Assembly (NCBI GenBank): GCA_946480915.1
Contig: CAMLLO010000018.1
Span: 1 to 64,000, forward strand
Length of the DNA stretch: 64,000 nt
Direction: 5' to 3'
Source: an uncultured Sphingobacteriaceae bacterium
Lineage (GTDB): Bacteria > Bacteroidota > Bacteroidia > Sphingobacteriales > Sphingobacteriaceae
The translations under genes and the position numbers were made by a program. Below are positions 34,954 through 43,430 of this stretch, one piece after another. Positions within the stretch are counted from its first letter, which is position 1. Every line of letters starts with the position of its first letter. The notes below the pieces were generated by a model. The model was not told the origin of the DNA and ran no database searches. It saw nothing but the letters and a program-made list of their open reading frames with translations.

Positions 34954-35643
34954 TTAATTATTAGTAGCTACATGTATACCCAACACTGTAGTTCCAGAGA
35001 GATAAACCGTATAAATCTTTCCAGCCTCAATAGTAGCGGTTGTTGTAGCACTGATATTAGCGTTAACTGCCGATGTCACTTTAAAGGCATGTGAGCCAGG
35101 AGCAACCATCGCAAAATCAGAGCTAGAACCATATGCCACATTGGTAAATAATGTAGTTGTATTGTCCATTACCAAACTTGCATTGGAGGTTAAGGTGCTC
35201 AAATTAATGAACCTAACTTTACCCTGGCTGGTTGAAGGAGAAGAATTGTCGTCTGTTGTTACCACAGAGCTATTCCCTCCCGCTGTACCATTGCCGGTTA
35301 CATAAATGGTATATTGTTTACCATTCTCAAGATCCATTGATTGACTGCTTATCACTTCAGAACTGCCTAACAAGCGTACTTGAACCATTTTTTCTCCTGC
35401 TCTGGTTTCAAAATAATTTGACGATTGAGCGTAAGCGATTGCGGATGTATTCAGTTTTACATCATCGGCGTATAAATCTACAGCTCCAGTGGATTCAGCA
35501 GAGTGTATTACCCTTATACTTGCCGTTCCTCTCATATCGGGGTTTTCGTGATCGCAAGAGGAAAGAAATAAAGTAAAACCAAGTGTAGCAACAAATGCTA
35601 CCATAAGGTTCAAAAAAGAATGTGTGTTTGTGTGAGTTTTCAT
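34954..35643 (-). CDS. DUF4397 domain lipoprotein
   Basis: A 229-residue predicted lipoprotein: signal segment with lipobox FLSSC, then two beta-rich DUF4397 units (ASIRVIHSAESTGAVDLYAD and KVRFINLSTLTSNASLVMD). The family is of unknown function and is common in Bacteroidota envelopes. I start it at 35643 rather than 13 codons upstream because the shorter form begins directly with the basic, then hydrophobic signal peptide. No enzyme motif is visible. It is transcribed alone. Confidence 0.8.
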   Translation of the reverse strand: MKTHTNTHSFLNLMVAFVATLGFTLFLSSCDHENPDMRGTASIRVIHSAESTGAVDLYADDVKLNTSAIAYAQSSNYFETRAGEKMVQVRLLGSSEVISSQSMDLENGKQYTIYVTGNGTAGGNSSVVTTDDNSSPSTSQGKVRFINLSTLTSNASLVMDNTTTLFTNVAYGSSSDFAMVAPGSHAFKVTSAVNANISATTTATIEAGKIYTVYLSGTTVLGIHVATNN

Positions 35644-35674
35644 AATTGAGTTATTTAATTTAATTAAATAGCAC

Positions 35675-35717
35675 AAAAGCACCTGAATTAGTTCAAAAAC
35701 TAAACCAAGTGCTTTTT
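35675..35717 (-). terminator. dnaN terminator
   Basis: AAAAGCAC at 35675-35682 pairs with GTGCTTTT at 35709-35716, and TTAGTT with AACTAA inside, giving a long interrupted hairpin. It is 40 bases beyond the dnaN stop. Confidence 0.6.
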
Positions 35718-35756
35718 ACATGAAAACCCGGATGGATTTGTACTAATCTATATACA

Positions 35757-36881
35757 TTATGCGTAACTATTTAACATTACAGGCATAACGAGCATTAAAA
35801 CATCTTCTTTATCATCATTAGTTTGAGGGAACAGTAACCCAGCACGATTTGGAGTACTCATTTCAATCGTAACCTCTTCACCACTCAGGTTGTTTAACAT
35901 TTCTATTAAGAACTTAGCATTAAAGCCAATTTCCATATCATCACCTTCATACTGACAGCTTAGGCGCTCGTGGGCTTCATTAGAGAAATCGATATCTTCT
36001 GAGGAAATATTTAATTCGCTCCCGGTAATTCTTAATCTAACCTGGTGTGTAGTTTTATTTGCGAAAATTACAACCCTGCGTAATGAATTTAAAAACAAGG
36101 CACGATCCAGTGTAAGCTTGTTTGTGTTATTTTGAGGGATAACTGCTTCGTAATCCGGATAGCGTTCGTCGATAAGGCGACAAATTAGATTAATGTTTCC
36201 GAACTTAAAAAATGCACTTGTAGAGTTATACTCAACAGAAACGTTCACATCATCAGAAGGTAAAGATGATTTCAATAATGTTAAGGCTTTCTTTGGCAGG
36301 ATGAATGAAGCTGATGAATCCGCTTTAGCATCCATACGGCGATACCGAACTAATTTGTGCGCATCCGTCGAAACAAAGGTTAAATGCTGGGGCGTTAACT
36401 GACAAAAAACACCAGTCATTGCCGGGCGCAATTCGTCATTACTCACCGCAAAGATTGTCTTGTTAATTGCTTCAGCTAAAACAGACGCCGGAAGATTAAC
36501 AGAAGATGCATTTTCTACAACCGGAATTTTAGGGAAATCTTCACCGTTCTCTCCACTCAATTTATATTTACCATCTCCCGCACTTATTTCTATTGCAAAT
36601 GTATTATCATCAATAGTAAAGGCAATCGGCTGATCGGGTAGAGTTTTTAGTGTTTCCATCAAAATTTTAGATGGAATGGCGATCTTACCTTCTTCTTTTG
36701 ATTCGACAGGTAAAGAGGTGGTCATACTGGTTTGTAAATCAGTAGCCGAAATTGTTAAAACATTCTCTTTAATTTCGAACAAAAAGTTCTCCAGAATAGG
36801 CAACACCGTACTGCTGCTTGACGCCCCGTTTACCGCCTGTAATTGCTTTAACAATGTTGACGTCGAAACAATAAATCTCAT
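35757..36881 (-). CDS. dnaN: DNA polymerase III beta sliding clamp
   Basis: The ring-shaped processivity factor for the replicative polymerase. The 374-residue protein shows three similar clamp domains, with FVSTDAHKLVRYR in the second and IGFNAKFLIEMLNNL in the third, ending MLVMPVMLNSYA. Standard length. It is not next to dnaA or gyrB here, as is common in this phylum. A terminator-like hairpin follows. Confidence 0.95.
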   Translation of the reverse strand: MRFIVSTSTLLKQLQAVNGASSSSTVLPILENFLFEIKENVLTISATDLQTSMTTSLPVESKEEGKIAIPSKILMETLKTLPDQPIAFTIDDNTFAIEISAGDGKYKLSGENGEDFPKIPVVENASSVNLPASVLAEAINKTIFAVSNDELRPAMTGVFCQLTPQHLTFVSTDAHKLVRYRRMDAKADSSASFILPKKALTLLKSSLPSDDVNVSVEYNSTSAFFKFGNINLICRLIDERYPDYEAVIPQNNTNKLTLDRALFLNSLRRVVIFANKTTHQVRLRITGSELNISSEDIDFSNEAHERLSCQYEGDDMEIGFNAKFLIEMLNNLSGEEVTIEMSTPNRAGLLFPQTNDDKEDVLMLVMPVMLNSYA

Positions 36882-37042
36882 ATCTTATATTAAATAAACA
36901 CTATGTATCAAACAAATCTTTAGTTCCCGAAAAAAGGAACCATCACCCCTCAAAAATAGAAAAACGAAACACATACAGGAAAAGAAAATCCTAACATTCT
37001 TCAAAGAATGTTAATAAGAAAAATCAGCTGCCATTTCCCGAA

Positions 37043-38731
37043 CTAAATCGTTCCGGCAAACCTTTTTTTCCGGTAAATATGATAGAGAACGGCAAATATT
37101 CCAATCAACAACAATGGTGTTATGATATTAATAAGTTGCCAGCTTAACTTCTCGCTACGGATTCTCGCCTTATCCAGTAATCTGATCTTAATTTCTTTAT
37201 TTCTTAACTCAATTATCCCGGAATCATCGGTCAGATAATCAGCAATATTTAGTAAGAAATTCTTATTTCCAAACTGTTGCTCTGTATACCGATCAAATCC
37301 TAAAGGAAAGGGAGATCCATCTTTGCTACTGATCTGGTTTTTTAGAATATCACCATCCGATACCACGATCATTTTTGTATCAATACTTTTGGCAGGTATC
37401 TTCACCGTCTCATTTATTCCTTCAGGAACTGGCCGATTAACAAAAACGGAAGGAAACTTTCCTTCGAGTAAAACGCCGACCGGGCGTGATATGCTCTTAA
37501 AACTTTCGGGATCAGGTTCCTGCTCTACCATTTGCAAAGAAATCAACGAAGGAATACGAAGCAGTCTGTTAAATGGAGACGTACTCAAAATAATCTGTTT
37601 TTTAACTTCAGGTATTGCTATCGTATCTATGGTGTTTGCAAATTCACTTCTGATTCCGTCTAAGTTTTTCACTAATGGATGATTCGATCCAGGAATAAAA
37701 ATTGGATAAAACAACCAGGGAACAAGCTGTATTTGTGCCTGGCCACCCACATTTCCAACACTCAGCGGTATTTGAGAGCAATTCATATCGGCAATAAGAT
37801 CATAATTGATTCTTATTCCATATTTAAAAAGCATATCGTCTAAATTCAGTTTTTTAGCAAATGCCAATTGCGAACCTGCGCGTTTTAAACTATCTAATTC
37901 GGCATGAACATTATCAACTGCCCAAAAAAGACTTCCGCCTTTCATCAGGAAATAATCGATTTTATACTTCTCAGCTTCCGTAAATTCAAGATCAGGCTTC
38001 GGGATAATTAAGAGCTTCATTTTGTCGAGTCCTTCAAATGTGATCGACTTCAAATCAACCCGGCCGGCCTCATAGCCATATTGTAATGCATTCATTGCAT
38101 CGGCCAATTGCAAGTCATTTAATTCTCCATGCCCTTCGGTAAATCCGATGCGGGGCTTCCCTCCGCTTAAAACTTTTTTTATTGCACTGGTAAATGCATA
38201 TTCTAGGTTTTGAACGGAATTATTCAATACTTCTTCGGGAGATGTATTTTGCTTGTTTTGAAATAGGTTTACGGCAATTTGTTCGCCTTTATATGTGATT
38301 AACGCAGCCGGGAATATTATCTTTTGAGTACGACCGCCTTCATTATCCACAGTGAGATTAGTCGGCTCAAGTCCTTTTTCAATCAAATCCTGATAAATTC
38401 GCTGCTGTGTTTCCTGATCTCCCGAAGAGGGATTTACGAAATCATACCTGATCCGGCTATTTGAATATGCTCTGTAATCAGCCAATAGATCGCGGGTAGA
38501 ATTTCTCAGTCGTTTAAATCCTGCGGGGAAATCGCCTTCAAGGTAAACGGTAACTTGCAGAGGCTCTTCAATTTTAGATAAAAGGGTTTTGGTGTTTTCG
38601 GAAAGTGAGTAGCGTTTTTCTTTTGTGAAATCAAAGCGTTCAAAGAAAGAAGAAGAAACTACGTTTAATATAAGCAGACCTGCTATAAATAATCCTAAAT
38701 AAATTAAATCATTTTTTCGGCGGTTTACCAT
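37043..38731 (-). CDS. gldG: Gliding motility-associated ABC transporter protein GldG
   Basis: A 562-residue protein with an N-terminal membrane helix (about 12-28), a large extracytoplasmic region containing the ABC_transp_aux-type fold (FTEGHGELNDLQLADAMNAL) and a C-terminal membrane helix before RKKRFAGTI. It belongs with GldA and GldF as the ABC transporter described in Flavobacterium gliding genetics. Its start overlaps the gldF stop by seven bases, so they are coupled. Non-gliding Bacteroidota also keep this set, so it does not prove motility. Confidence 0.9.
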   Translation of the reverse strand: MVNRRKNDLIYLGLFIAGLLILNVVSSSFFERFDFTKEKRYSLSENTKTLLSKIEEPLQVTVYLEGDFPAGFKRLRNSTRDLLADYRAYSNSRIRYDFVNPSSGDQETQQRIYQDLIEKGLEPTNLTVDNEGGRTQKIIFPAALITYKGEQIAVNLFQNKQNTSPEEVLNNSVQNLEYAFTSAIKKVLSGGKPRIGFTEGHGELNDLQLADAMNALQYGYEAGRVDLKSITFEGLDKMKLLIIPKPDLEFTEAEKYKIDYFLMKGGSLFWAVDNVHAELDSLKRAGSQLAFAKKLNLDDMLFKYGIRINYDLIADMNCSQIPLSVGNVGGQAQIQLVPWLFYPIFIPGSNHPLVKNLDGIRSEFANTIDTIAIPEVKKQIILSTSPFNRLLRIPSLISLQMVEQEPDPESFKSISRPVGVLLEGKFPSVFVNRPVPEGINETVKIPAKSIDTKMIVVSDGDILKNQISSKDGSPFPLGFDRYTEQQFGNKNFLLNIADYLTDDSGIIELRNKEIKIRLLDKARIRSEKLSWQLINIITPLLLIGIFAVLYHIYRKKRFAGTI

Positions 38732-39453
38732 TTTCTTCCTCCCAATACCGTTTTTGTAAACACCAAAAAAAGCGAGATTAAACTGAGAAAATAAACCAGA
38801 TCCCGGGTATCAAGCACGCCCCTGCTGATGGATTGATAATGCTCATTTATTCCCAGAGACGATACAAATGCATCAATTGAACTAAAAGTCAATAGGGTGC
38901 TTAATGAGTCAAATCCGCTAAAAGCGAAAAAACATAAAAACACGCCTATTGCAAAAGCAATAATCTGATTTTTAGTTATTGAAGATGAAAAAACGCCTAT
39001 AGCGGCGAAAACACCTCCCAGTAAAAATAAACCAATATACGATCCGATTACAGCGCCAGTGTCTATATTTCCTCTGGTAACCCCTAATTCGTACACTGTA
39101 AAATAATAAACGAGGGTTGGTATTAAAGCGAATAATACAATTGTTAAGGCGGCAAAATACTTCCCAAAAACTATCTGCCAATCGGTCAAAGGACTCGTGG
39201 CAAGCAATTCAAAAGTACCGTCCTTGCGCTCTTCAGATAATGTACGCATGGTTAAAGCCGGTATCATGAACATGAAAATATAGGGAGCGGTATTAAATAA
39301 GCTATCCAGACCTGCATAGCCGTACTCAAGTATGCTTGACTCGGGGAAAACCCACAAAAAGAGACTCATCACCAGCAAAAATATTCCGATCGTGATATAA
39401 GCTACCAGCGAGCTCAGGAATCCATTAATCTCTTTTTTAAACAATGTAAGCAT
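38725..39453 (-). CDS. gldF: Gliding motility-associated ABC transporter permease GldF
   Basis: A 242-residue ABC-2-type permease with about six membrane helices and the conserved LTMRTLSEERKDGTFELLATSP segment, which in this family follows the second helix. It forms the membrane part of the GldAFG transporter. It lies between gldA, 53 bases upstream, and gldG, which it overlaps, giving one operon on the minus strand. Confidence 0.92.
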   Translation of the reverse strand: MLTLFKKEINGFLSSLVAYITIGIFLLVMSLFLWVFPESSILEYGYAGLDSLFNTAPYIFMFMIPALTMRTLSEERKDGTFELLATSPLTDWQIVFGKYFAALTIVLFALIPTLVYYFTVYELGVTRGNIDTGAVIGSYIGLFLLGGVFAAIGVFSSSITKNQIIAFAIGVFLCFFAFSGFDSLSTLLTFSSIDAFVSSLGINEHYQSISRGVLDTRDLVYFLSLISLFLVFTKTVLGGRKW

Positions 39454-39506
39454 GGAAAGATTTGTAGATGCCGAAATTAGTTACAATATACACCAAAACA
39501 AAAGGG

Positions 39507-40226
39507 TCAATTAATTTCACCGACAGAAGTAAGTTTTAAAAATATTTTTTCAAGAGATGAATTCCCGTGTTGGTGCTTCAATTCATCTAAAGAATCATTC
39601 GCAACGATATGTCCGCTGCTTATAATTACTACCTTGTTGCATATTGCCTCTACTTCCTGCATTATATGTGTCGAAAGAATAAGAGTTTTCGACTGTCCTA
39701 AATTTTTAAGCAGGTTTCTAATTTCTACCAGCTGGTTGGGATCGAGGCCAGACGTTGGCTCATCTAAAATCAACACCTGCGGATCGTGGATGATTGCCTG
39801 AGCAATTCCAACCCGTTGACGATAGCCTTTAGACAAAGCCCCTATTTTTTTATGTTGCTCAGCACCAAGGCCTGTTAATTCAATTACCTCACTTATTCTC
39901 GTACTCTTATTTTCGATTTTGTGAAGACTTGCGGAAAAATCAAGGGATTCTTTCACATACATGTCCAGGTAAAGCGGATTATGTTCAGGCAAATAGCCTA
40001 AGTTTTTTCTTACCTCAATAGATTGGCTGCTAACGTCAAATCCTGCAACGCTTGCCTTTCCGGAGCTTTGGGGTATAAAACCTGCAAGAATTTTCATAGT
40101 TGTTGACTTGCCTGCTCCATTGGGCCCTAAAAAACCAAGGATCTTTCCCGGCTCTGCGGAAAAGCTAATACCATCAATTGCTTTTTGCTGTCCGTATATT
40201 TTTGTAAGTCCTTCTACCAGTATCAA
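39507..40226 (-). CDS. gldA: Gliding motility-associated ABC transporter ATP-binding protein GldA
   Basis: The 239-residue ATPase of the GldAFG transporter. Walker A GPNGAGKS is at residues 34-41, the signature is in LSKGYRQRVGIAQAI, and Walker B in VLILDEPTSGLDP. It starts with TTG at 40226; the promoter box at 40245-40252 lies 18 bases before it and no ATG is close in frame. gldF follows on the same strand. Confidence 0.92.
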   Translation of the reverse strand: MILVEGLTKIYGQQKAIDGISFSAEPGKILGFLGPNGAGKSTTMKILAGFIPQSSGKASVAGFDVSSQSIEVRKNLGYLPEHNPLYLDMYVKESLDFSASLHKIENKSTRISEVIELTGLGAEQHKKIGALSKGYRQRVGIAQAIIHDPQVLILDEPTSGLDPNQLVEIRNLLKNLGQSKTLILSTHIMQEVEAICNKVVIISSGHIVANDSLDELKHQHGNSSLEKIFLKLTSVGEIN

Positions 40227-40244
40227 AATTCAAGATTTAAAATT

Positions 40245-40252
40245 CAAAATTA
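40245..40252 (-). promoter_or_regulatory. -7 box of gldAFG
   Basis: CAAAATTA on the plus strand reads TAATTTTG on the minus strand, an exact match to TAnnTTTG, 18 bases ahead of the TTG start of gldA. Confidence 0.5.
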
Positions 40253-40357
40253 TAAATACTTAGTCAAGTAAAGCTTAAATCTAATTTAAAATAAATGCAT
40301 AGATTCACATTCTCACAATAAAATTGTAAATCATAAATCATAATTCCTAAATCAAAT

Positions 40358-40365
40358 TATATTTG
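40358..40365 (+). promoter_or_regulatory. -7 box of glyS
   Basis: TATATTTG is an exact -7 box and ends eight bases before the ATG at 40373, so the mRNA is likely leaderless or nearly so. Confidence 0.65.
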
Positions 40366-40372
40366 CAGCATC

Positions 40373-41851
40373 ATGAGTAAAAATAACGACGAACGGTTTA
40401 AAAACGTCATATCCCACGCAAAAGAATATGGATTTGTATTCCAGTCTAGCGAAATCTACGATGGCTTAAGCGCTGTGTATGATTACGGACAAAATGGAGC
40501 AGAACTAAAAAATAATATAAAGGCCTATTGGTGGAAATCAATGGTTCAAATGCATGAAAATATTGTTGGCATTGATTCGGCAATTTTTATGCATCCAACT
40601 GTATGGAAAGCTTCTGGTCACGTTGATGGTTTTAGCGATCCGATGATCGACAACAAAGATTCGAAAAAGCGTTACCGTGCCGATCAGCTACTTGAAGATA
40701 AAATTGCCCGATACGAAAAGGACGGAAAAACAGAGAAAGCGGAAAGACTGCAATCTGATATGGATGCGGCTTTGAAAGCTGAAAACTTAACCGTTTTACG
40801 CGATTTGATTATTGAGCATGAAATTGCGTGCCCGATATCAGGCACAAAAAACTGGACCGATGTACGTCAGTTCAACTTAATGTTTTCAACACAGATGGGC
40901 GCTGTCGCAGATGATGCCGATTTAGTCTATCTGCGTCCGGAAACAGCACAAGGGATTTTCGTAAATTATCTAAACGTTCAGAAAACAGGCAGAATGAAAA
41001 TCCCTTTCGGGATTGCACAAATAGGAAAAGCTTTCAGAAACGAAGTGATTGCCCGCCAATTTATTATGCGGATGCGCGAATTTGAGCAAATGGAAATGCA
41101 ATTTTTCGTTCGCCCTGGTACCGAGATGGAGTGGTACGCCTATTGGAAAGAAGCACGTTTGAGATGGCATAAAGCCTTAGGCACAGATCCTGCAAAATAT
41201 CGTTTCCACGATCATACCAAACTTGCTCATTACGCTAATGCTGCTGTGGATATCGAATTTGAATTTCCTTTCGGATTTAAAGAAGTGGAAGGCATACATA
41301 GCCGTACTGATTTCGATTTGAGTCAGCATCAGCAATTCTCGGGCAAAAAACTTCAGTATTTCGATAACGATTTGAACGAAGATGGAAAACCGATTGGCAA
41401 TTATATTCCTTATGTGATTGAAACATCGATCGGGCTCGACCGTATGTTCTTGTTAACAATGATCAATGCCTATGAAGAAGAGGATTTAAGTGAGGGCGAC
41501 AAAAAAGATAGCAGAGTTGTATTAAGACTTCATCCTTGCCTGGCGCCGGTAAAAGCAGCAATCTTTCCACTGACCAAAAAAGACGGACTTCCTGAAAAAG
41601 CAAAAGAAATTATGAACAGTTTGAAACTGGATCATAATGTTATTTACGAGGAGAAAGATGCCATCGGCAAACGTTATCGCAGACAAGATGCCATTGGTAC
41701 ACCATTTTGTATTACAGTAGATCATCAGACGCTTGAGGACAATACGGTTACCATCAGGCACCGGGACACAATGGCCCAGGAACGGGTAGCAATTAACGAC
41801 CTTGATAAATTAATTGCCGGATTAGTAAGCTGGAAAAATTTACTCGGATAA
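40373..41851 (+). CDS. glyS: Glycine-tRNA ligase, alpha2 type
   Basis: A 492-residue class II synthetase that charges tRNA-Gly, of the single-chain dimeric type found in eukaryotes and many bacteria. Visible landmarks are SHAKEYGFVFQSSEIYDGL, LRPETAQGIFVNYLNVQ (motif 2), MREFEQMEMQFFV and GLDRMFLLTM (motif 3). The C-terminal half is the anticodon-binding domain (DAIGKRYRRQDAIGTPFCIT). No alpha/beta split genes are needed. It has its own promoter close to the start and a hairpin 15 bases past its stop. Confidence 0.96.
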   Translation: MSKNNDERFKNVISHAKEYGFVFQSSEIYDGLSAVYDYGQNGAELKNNIKAYWWKSMVQMHENIVGIDSAIFMHPTVWKASGHVDGFSDPMIDNKDSKKRYRADQLLEDKIARYEKDGKTEKAERLQSDMDAALKAENLTVLRDLIIEHEIACPISGTKNWTDVRQFNLMFSTQMGAVADDADLVYLRPETAQGIFVNYLNVQKTGRMKIPFGIAQIGKAFRNEVIARQFIMRMREFEQMEMQFFVRPGTEMEWYAYWKEARLRWHKALGTDPAKYRFHDHTKLAHYANAAVDIEFEFPFGFKEVEGIHSRTDFDLSQHQQFSGKKLQYFDNDLNEDGKPIGNYIPYVIETSIGLDRMFLLTMINAYEEEDLSEGDKKDSRVVLRLHPCLAPVKAAIFPLTKKDGLPEKAKEIMNSLKLDHNVIYEEKDAIGKRYRRQDAIGTPFCITVDHQTLEDNTVTIRHRDTMAQERVAINDLDKLIAGLVSWKNLLG

Positions 41852-41865
41852 AAAACACATTTCTC

Positions 41866-41909
41866 ATTGCTTTGTCATCCCGAATTTTTTTTCGAAACGG
41901 CAAAGCAAT
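41866..41909. terminator. Hairpin after glyS
   Basis: ATTGCTTTG (41866-41874) and CAAAGCAAT (41901-41909) form a perfect 9-bp stem, and CGAA-TTCG pairs inside. No T-run follows on the plus strand, so it may be a weak terminator or an mRNA end structure. Confidence 0.4.
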
Positions 41910-42018
41910 AATTTAAACGATTATTTGTTTAAGAAGGAATGATTATTTACGACGGAATATTGAACTTTAACATGACATAAGTTTGATACTAATAGTTTCA
42001 TAATCAATCAATTTTACG

Positions 42019-42026
42019 TATCTTTG
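42019..42026 (+). promoter_or_regulatory. -7 box of the L,D-transpeptidase gene
   Basis: TATCTTTG is an exact -7 match. The leader to the ATG at 42094 would be about 60-65 bases, longer than for most genes here. Confidence 0.6.
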
Positions 42027-42093
42027 TAACACAAAAACCAAAAAGAAAAACTATCGAATAAACTCTACGCAACAATTACTGAGGAAAATTTAT

Positions 42094-42912
42094 ATGATGA
42101 AGAGAAGGATATTTCGCGGAGCTGCATATGTAATTTTAACATTAAGTATACCTGCGATTGGCTGGGGTTTAAAAGAAAAAGAAGTAATCTCCAATGTTCC
42201 TGTTAAACAAGAACAATTAAACGTAAAATCTACCGTAGTTTCTGAAACTGTTTCTGCAGAGACTTTATTCAACGATCATATTAAAGAAATTTATAATCTA
42301 GCTGGCTTGAAAGATGCTTCGTTGGACTTTGACGTCTATAAAAAAGCAATAACCGGCTACTATAATCTGAAAAGCAATTTTAAAGTATCAGCTGACAAGC
42401 AAATACTTTCAATTGTTGATTTTACCAAGCCGAGCAGTCAGAAGCGTTTATGGATTGTGGATCTTGGAAGTAAAAAGCTTTTATACCATACACTTGTTGC
42501 TCATGGTAGAGGAAGTGGCGGATTAATGGCGACTAACTTCTCAAACACGGAAGAATCACATCAAAGTAGTTTAGGATTTTATGTTACCGATGATACTTAT
42601 GTTGGCAAACATGGATTATCCTTGAGATTGAATGGATTAGATAAAGGATATAACGATAACGCACTTGCCCGTGCAATTGTAGTACATGGCGCAGATTATG
42701 TAAGTGAGCGCTTCGTAAATCAAAATGGTTATTTAGGCAGAAGCCACGGCTGCCCTGCTTTACCAGTTGAGCTTACCGGTGAAATTATCAAAACGATTAA
42801 AGGGAAAACCGCTTTATTTATCTACAGCGCACCTGTAAAATCCAATTTTCTAAATGCTGATTTAGCAATTAATAGCTTTATGTCTGCAAATCAAGCATTA
42901 GCAACTTTATAA
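42094..42912 (+). CDS. Murein L,D-transpeptidase catalytic domain protein
   Basis: A 272-residue exported protein with an N-terminal hydrophobic segment (VILTLSIPAIGWGL). The catalytic domain is of the YkuD_2 type: the histidine in IVVHGADYVSE and the motif GRSHGCPALP, with cysteine in SHGC as the nucleophile. Such enzymes form or trim 3-3 cross-links in peptidoglycan in the periplasm. The region between the signal and the catalytic part is short and helical. A terminator follows directly. Confidence 0.85.
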   Translation: MMKRRIFRGAAYVILTLSIPAIGWGLKEKEVISNVPVKQEQLNVKSTVVSETVSAETLFNDHIKEIYNLAGLKDASLDFDVYKKAITGYYNLKSNFKVSADKQILSIVDFTKPSSQKRLWIVDLGSKKLLYHTLVAHGRGSGGLMATNFSNTEESHQSSLGFYVTDDTYVGKHGLSLRLNGLDKGYNDNALARAIVVHGADYVSERFVNQNGYLGRSHGCPALPVELTGEIIKTIKGKTALFIYSAPVKSNFLNADLAINSFMSANQALATL

Positions 42913-42932
42913 AAGACATATAATTATACAGG

Positions 42933-42958
42933 AAGGTGGCCATCGAGCCACCTTTTTT
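42933..42958 (+). terminator. Terminator of the L,D-transpeptidase gene
   Basis: AAGGTGGC and GCCACCTT (42933-42940, 42946-42953) pair perfectly around a 5-base loop and are followed by a run of T. It lies 20 bases after the stop. Confidence 0.9.
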
Positions 42959-43036
42959 GTTTTATAACTTTATCTTCAAGTAACGTAACAGGTACAAAAA
43001 TTGCGAAGAAGAGAAAAACGATTGATTTTTGGGATT

Positions 43037-43067
43037 AAAAAAAGCCTGGATATACGAATCCAAGCTT
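43037..43067 (-). terminator. Minus-strand terminator far behind the old yellow enzyme gene
   Basis: AAGCCTGGAT (43042-43051) and ATCCAAGCTT (43058-43067) pair with one mismatch, and seven A on the plus strand give a T-run on the minus strand. It is 364 bases past the nearest minus-strand stop, so a long 3' untranslated region or a separate small RNA ends here. Confidence 0.6.
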
Positions 43068-43104
43068 GTTCTTTGCCCGGTCATTGCGGCACTCAAGTTC
43101 GTAC

Positions 43105-43190
43105 CTTGTTCGAGACTTGTTTGATCATCCTACGTTGGCGAACGTAAGATCCCCGAAGCTGTCCCGAAGCAGTCTCGAACAAGCCCCGAA
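43105..43190. repeat. Inverted 11-bp repeat structure
   Basis: Bases 43147-43190 are four contiguous 11-base units (AGATCCCCGAA, GCTGTCCCGAA, GCAGTCTCGAA, CAAGCCCCGAA). On the other side, CTTGTTCGAGACT at 43105-43117 is a perfect inverted copy of AGTCTCGAACAAG at 43171-43183, and in the middle TACGTT-GGCG-AACGTA (43131-43146) is a perfect small hairpin. TTGTTCTTT near 43067 also matches AAAGAACA near 43240 in inverse orientation, adding an outer arm. Confidence 0.75.
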
Positions 43191-43430
43191 GGAAGTGACA
43201 CCCTGCTGTCTTAAAAAAGTAACATGTTCGAGATGGATAAAGAACAGGGGACGGGGAGAATTGGCTGTTGCACGAAGACAGGTATTAATCTAGAGTGCTA
43301 GTCTGAGCTTTTTGCTTCTTTGCTTTTTAGACATGCCCGAAAAGAAAAAGCATCTGGAGGGGTGTTAAAGAAAAGCTCGGTTCGAGTAAAAGGTTGACAA
43401 ATTTGGGGCAGATCCCCAGTAACCTTCAAT

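Larger units (their letters stand above)
42959..43430. other. Gene-free gap with inverted repeats
   Basis: I see no gene in this 470-base stretch; the one plus-strand frame at 43066-43293 follows the repeat structure and has no recognisable protein. The left part holds a terminator for minus-strand transcription and the middle holds an inverted 11-bp repeat structure. The right part is probably the 3' region of the old yellow enzyme mRNA. Confidence 0.6.

Noticed and set aside
43066..43293. 75-codon plus-strand frame across the inverted repeats
   Set aside because: The frame follows the 11-bp repeat structure and contains no protein family; open length is explained by the repeats.
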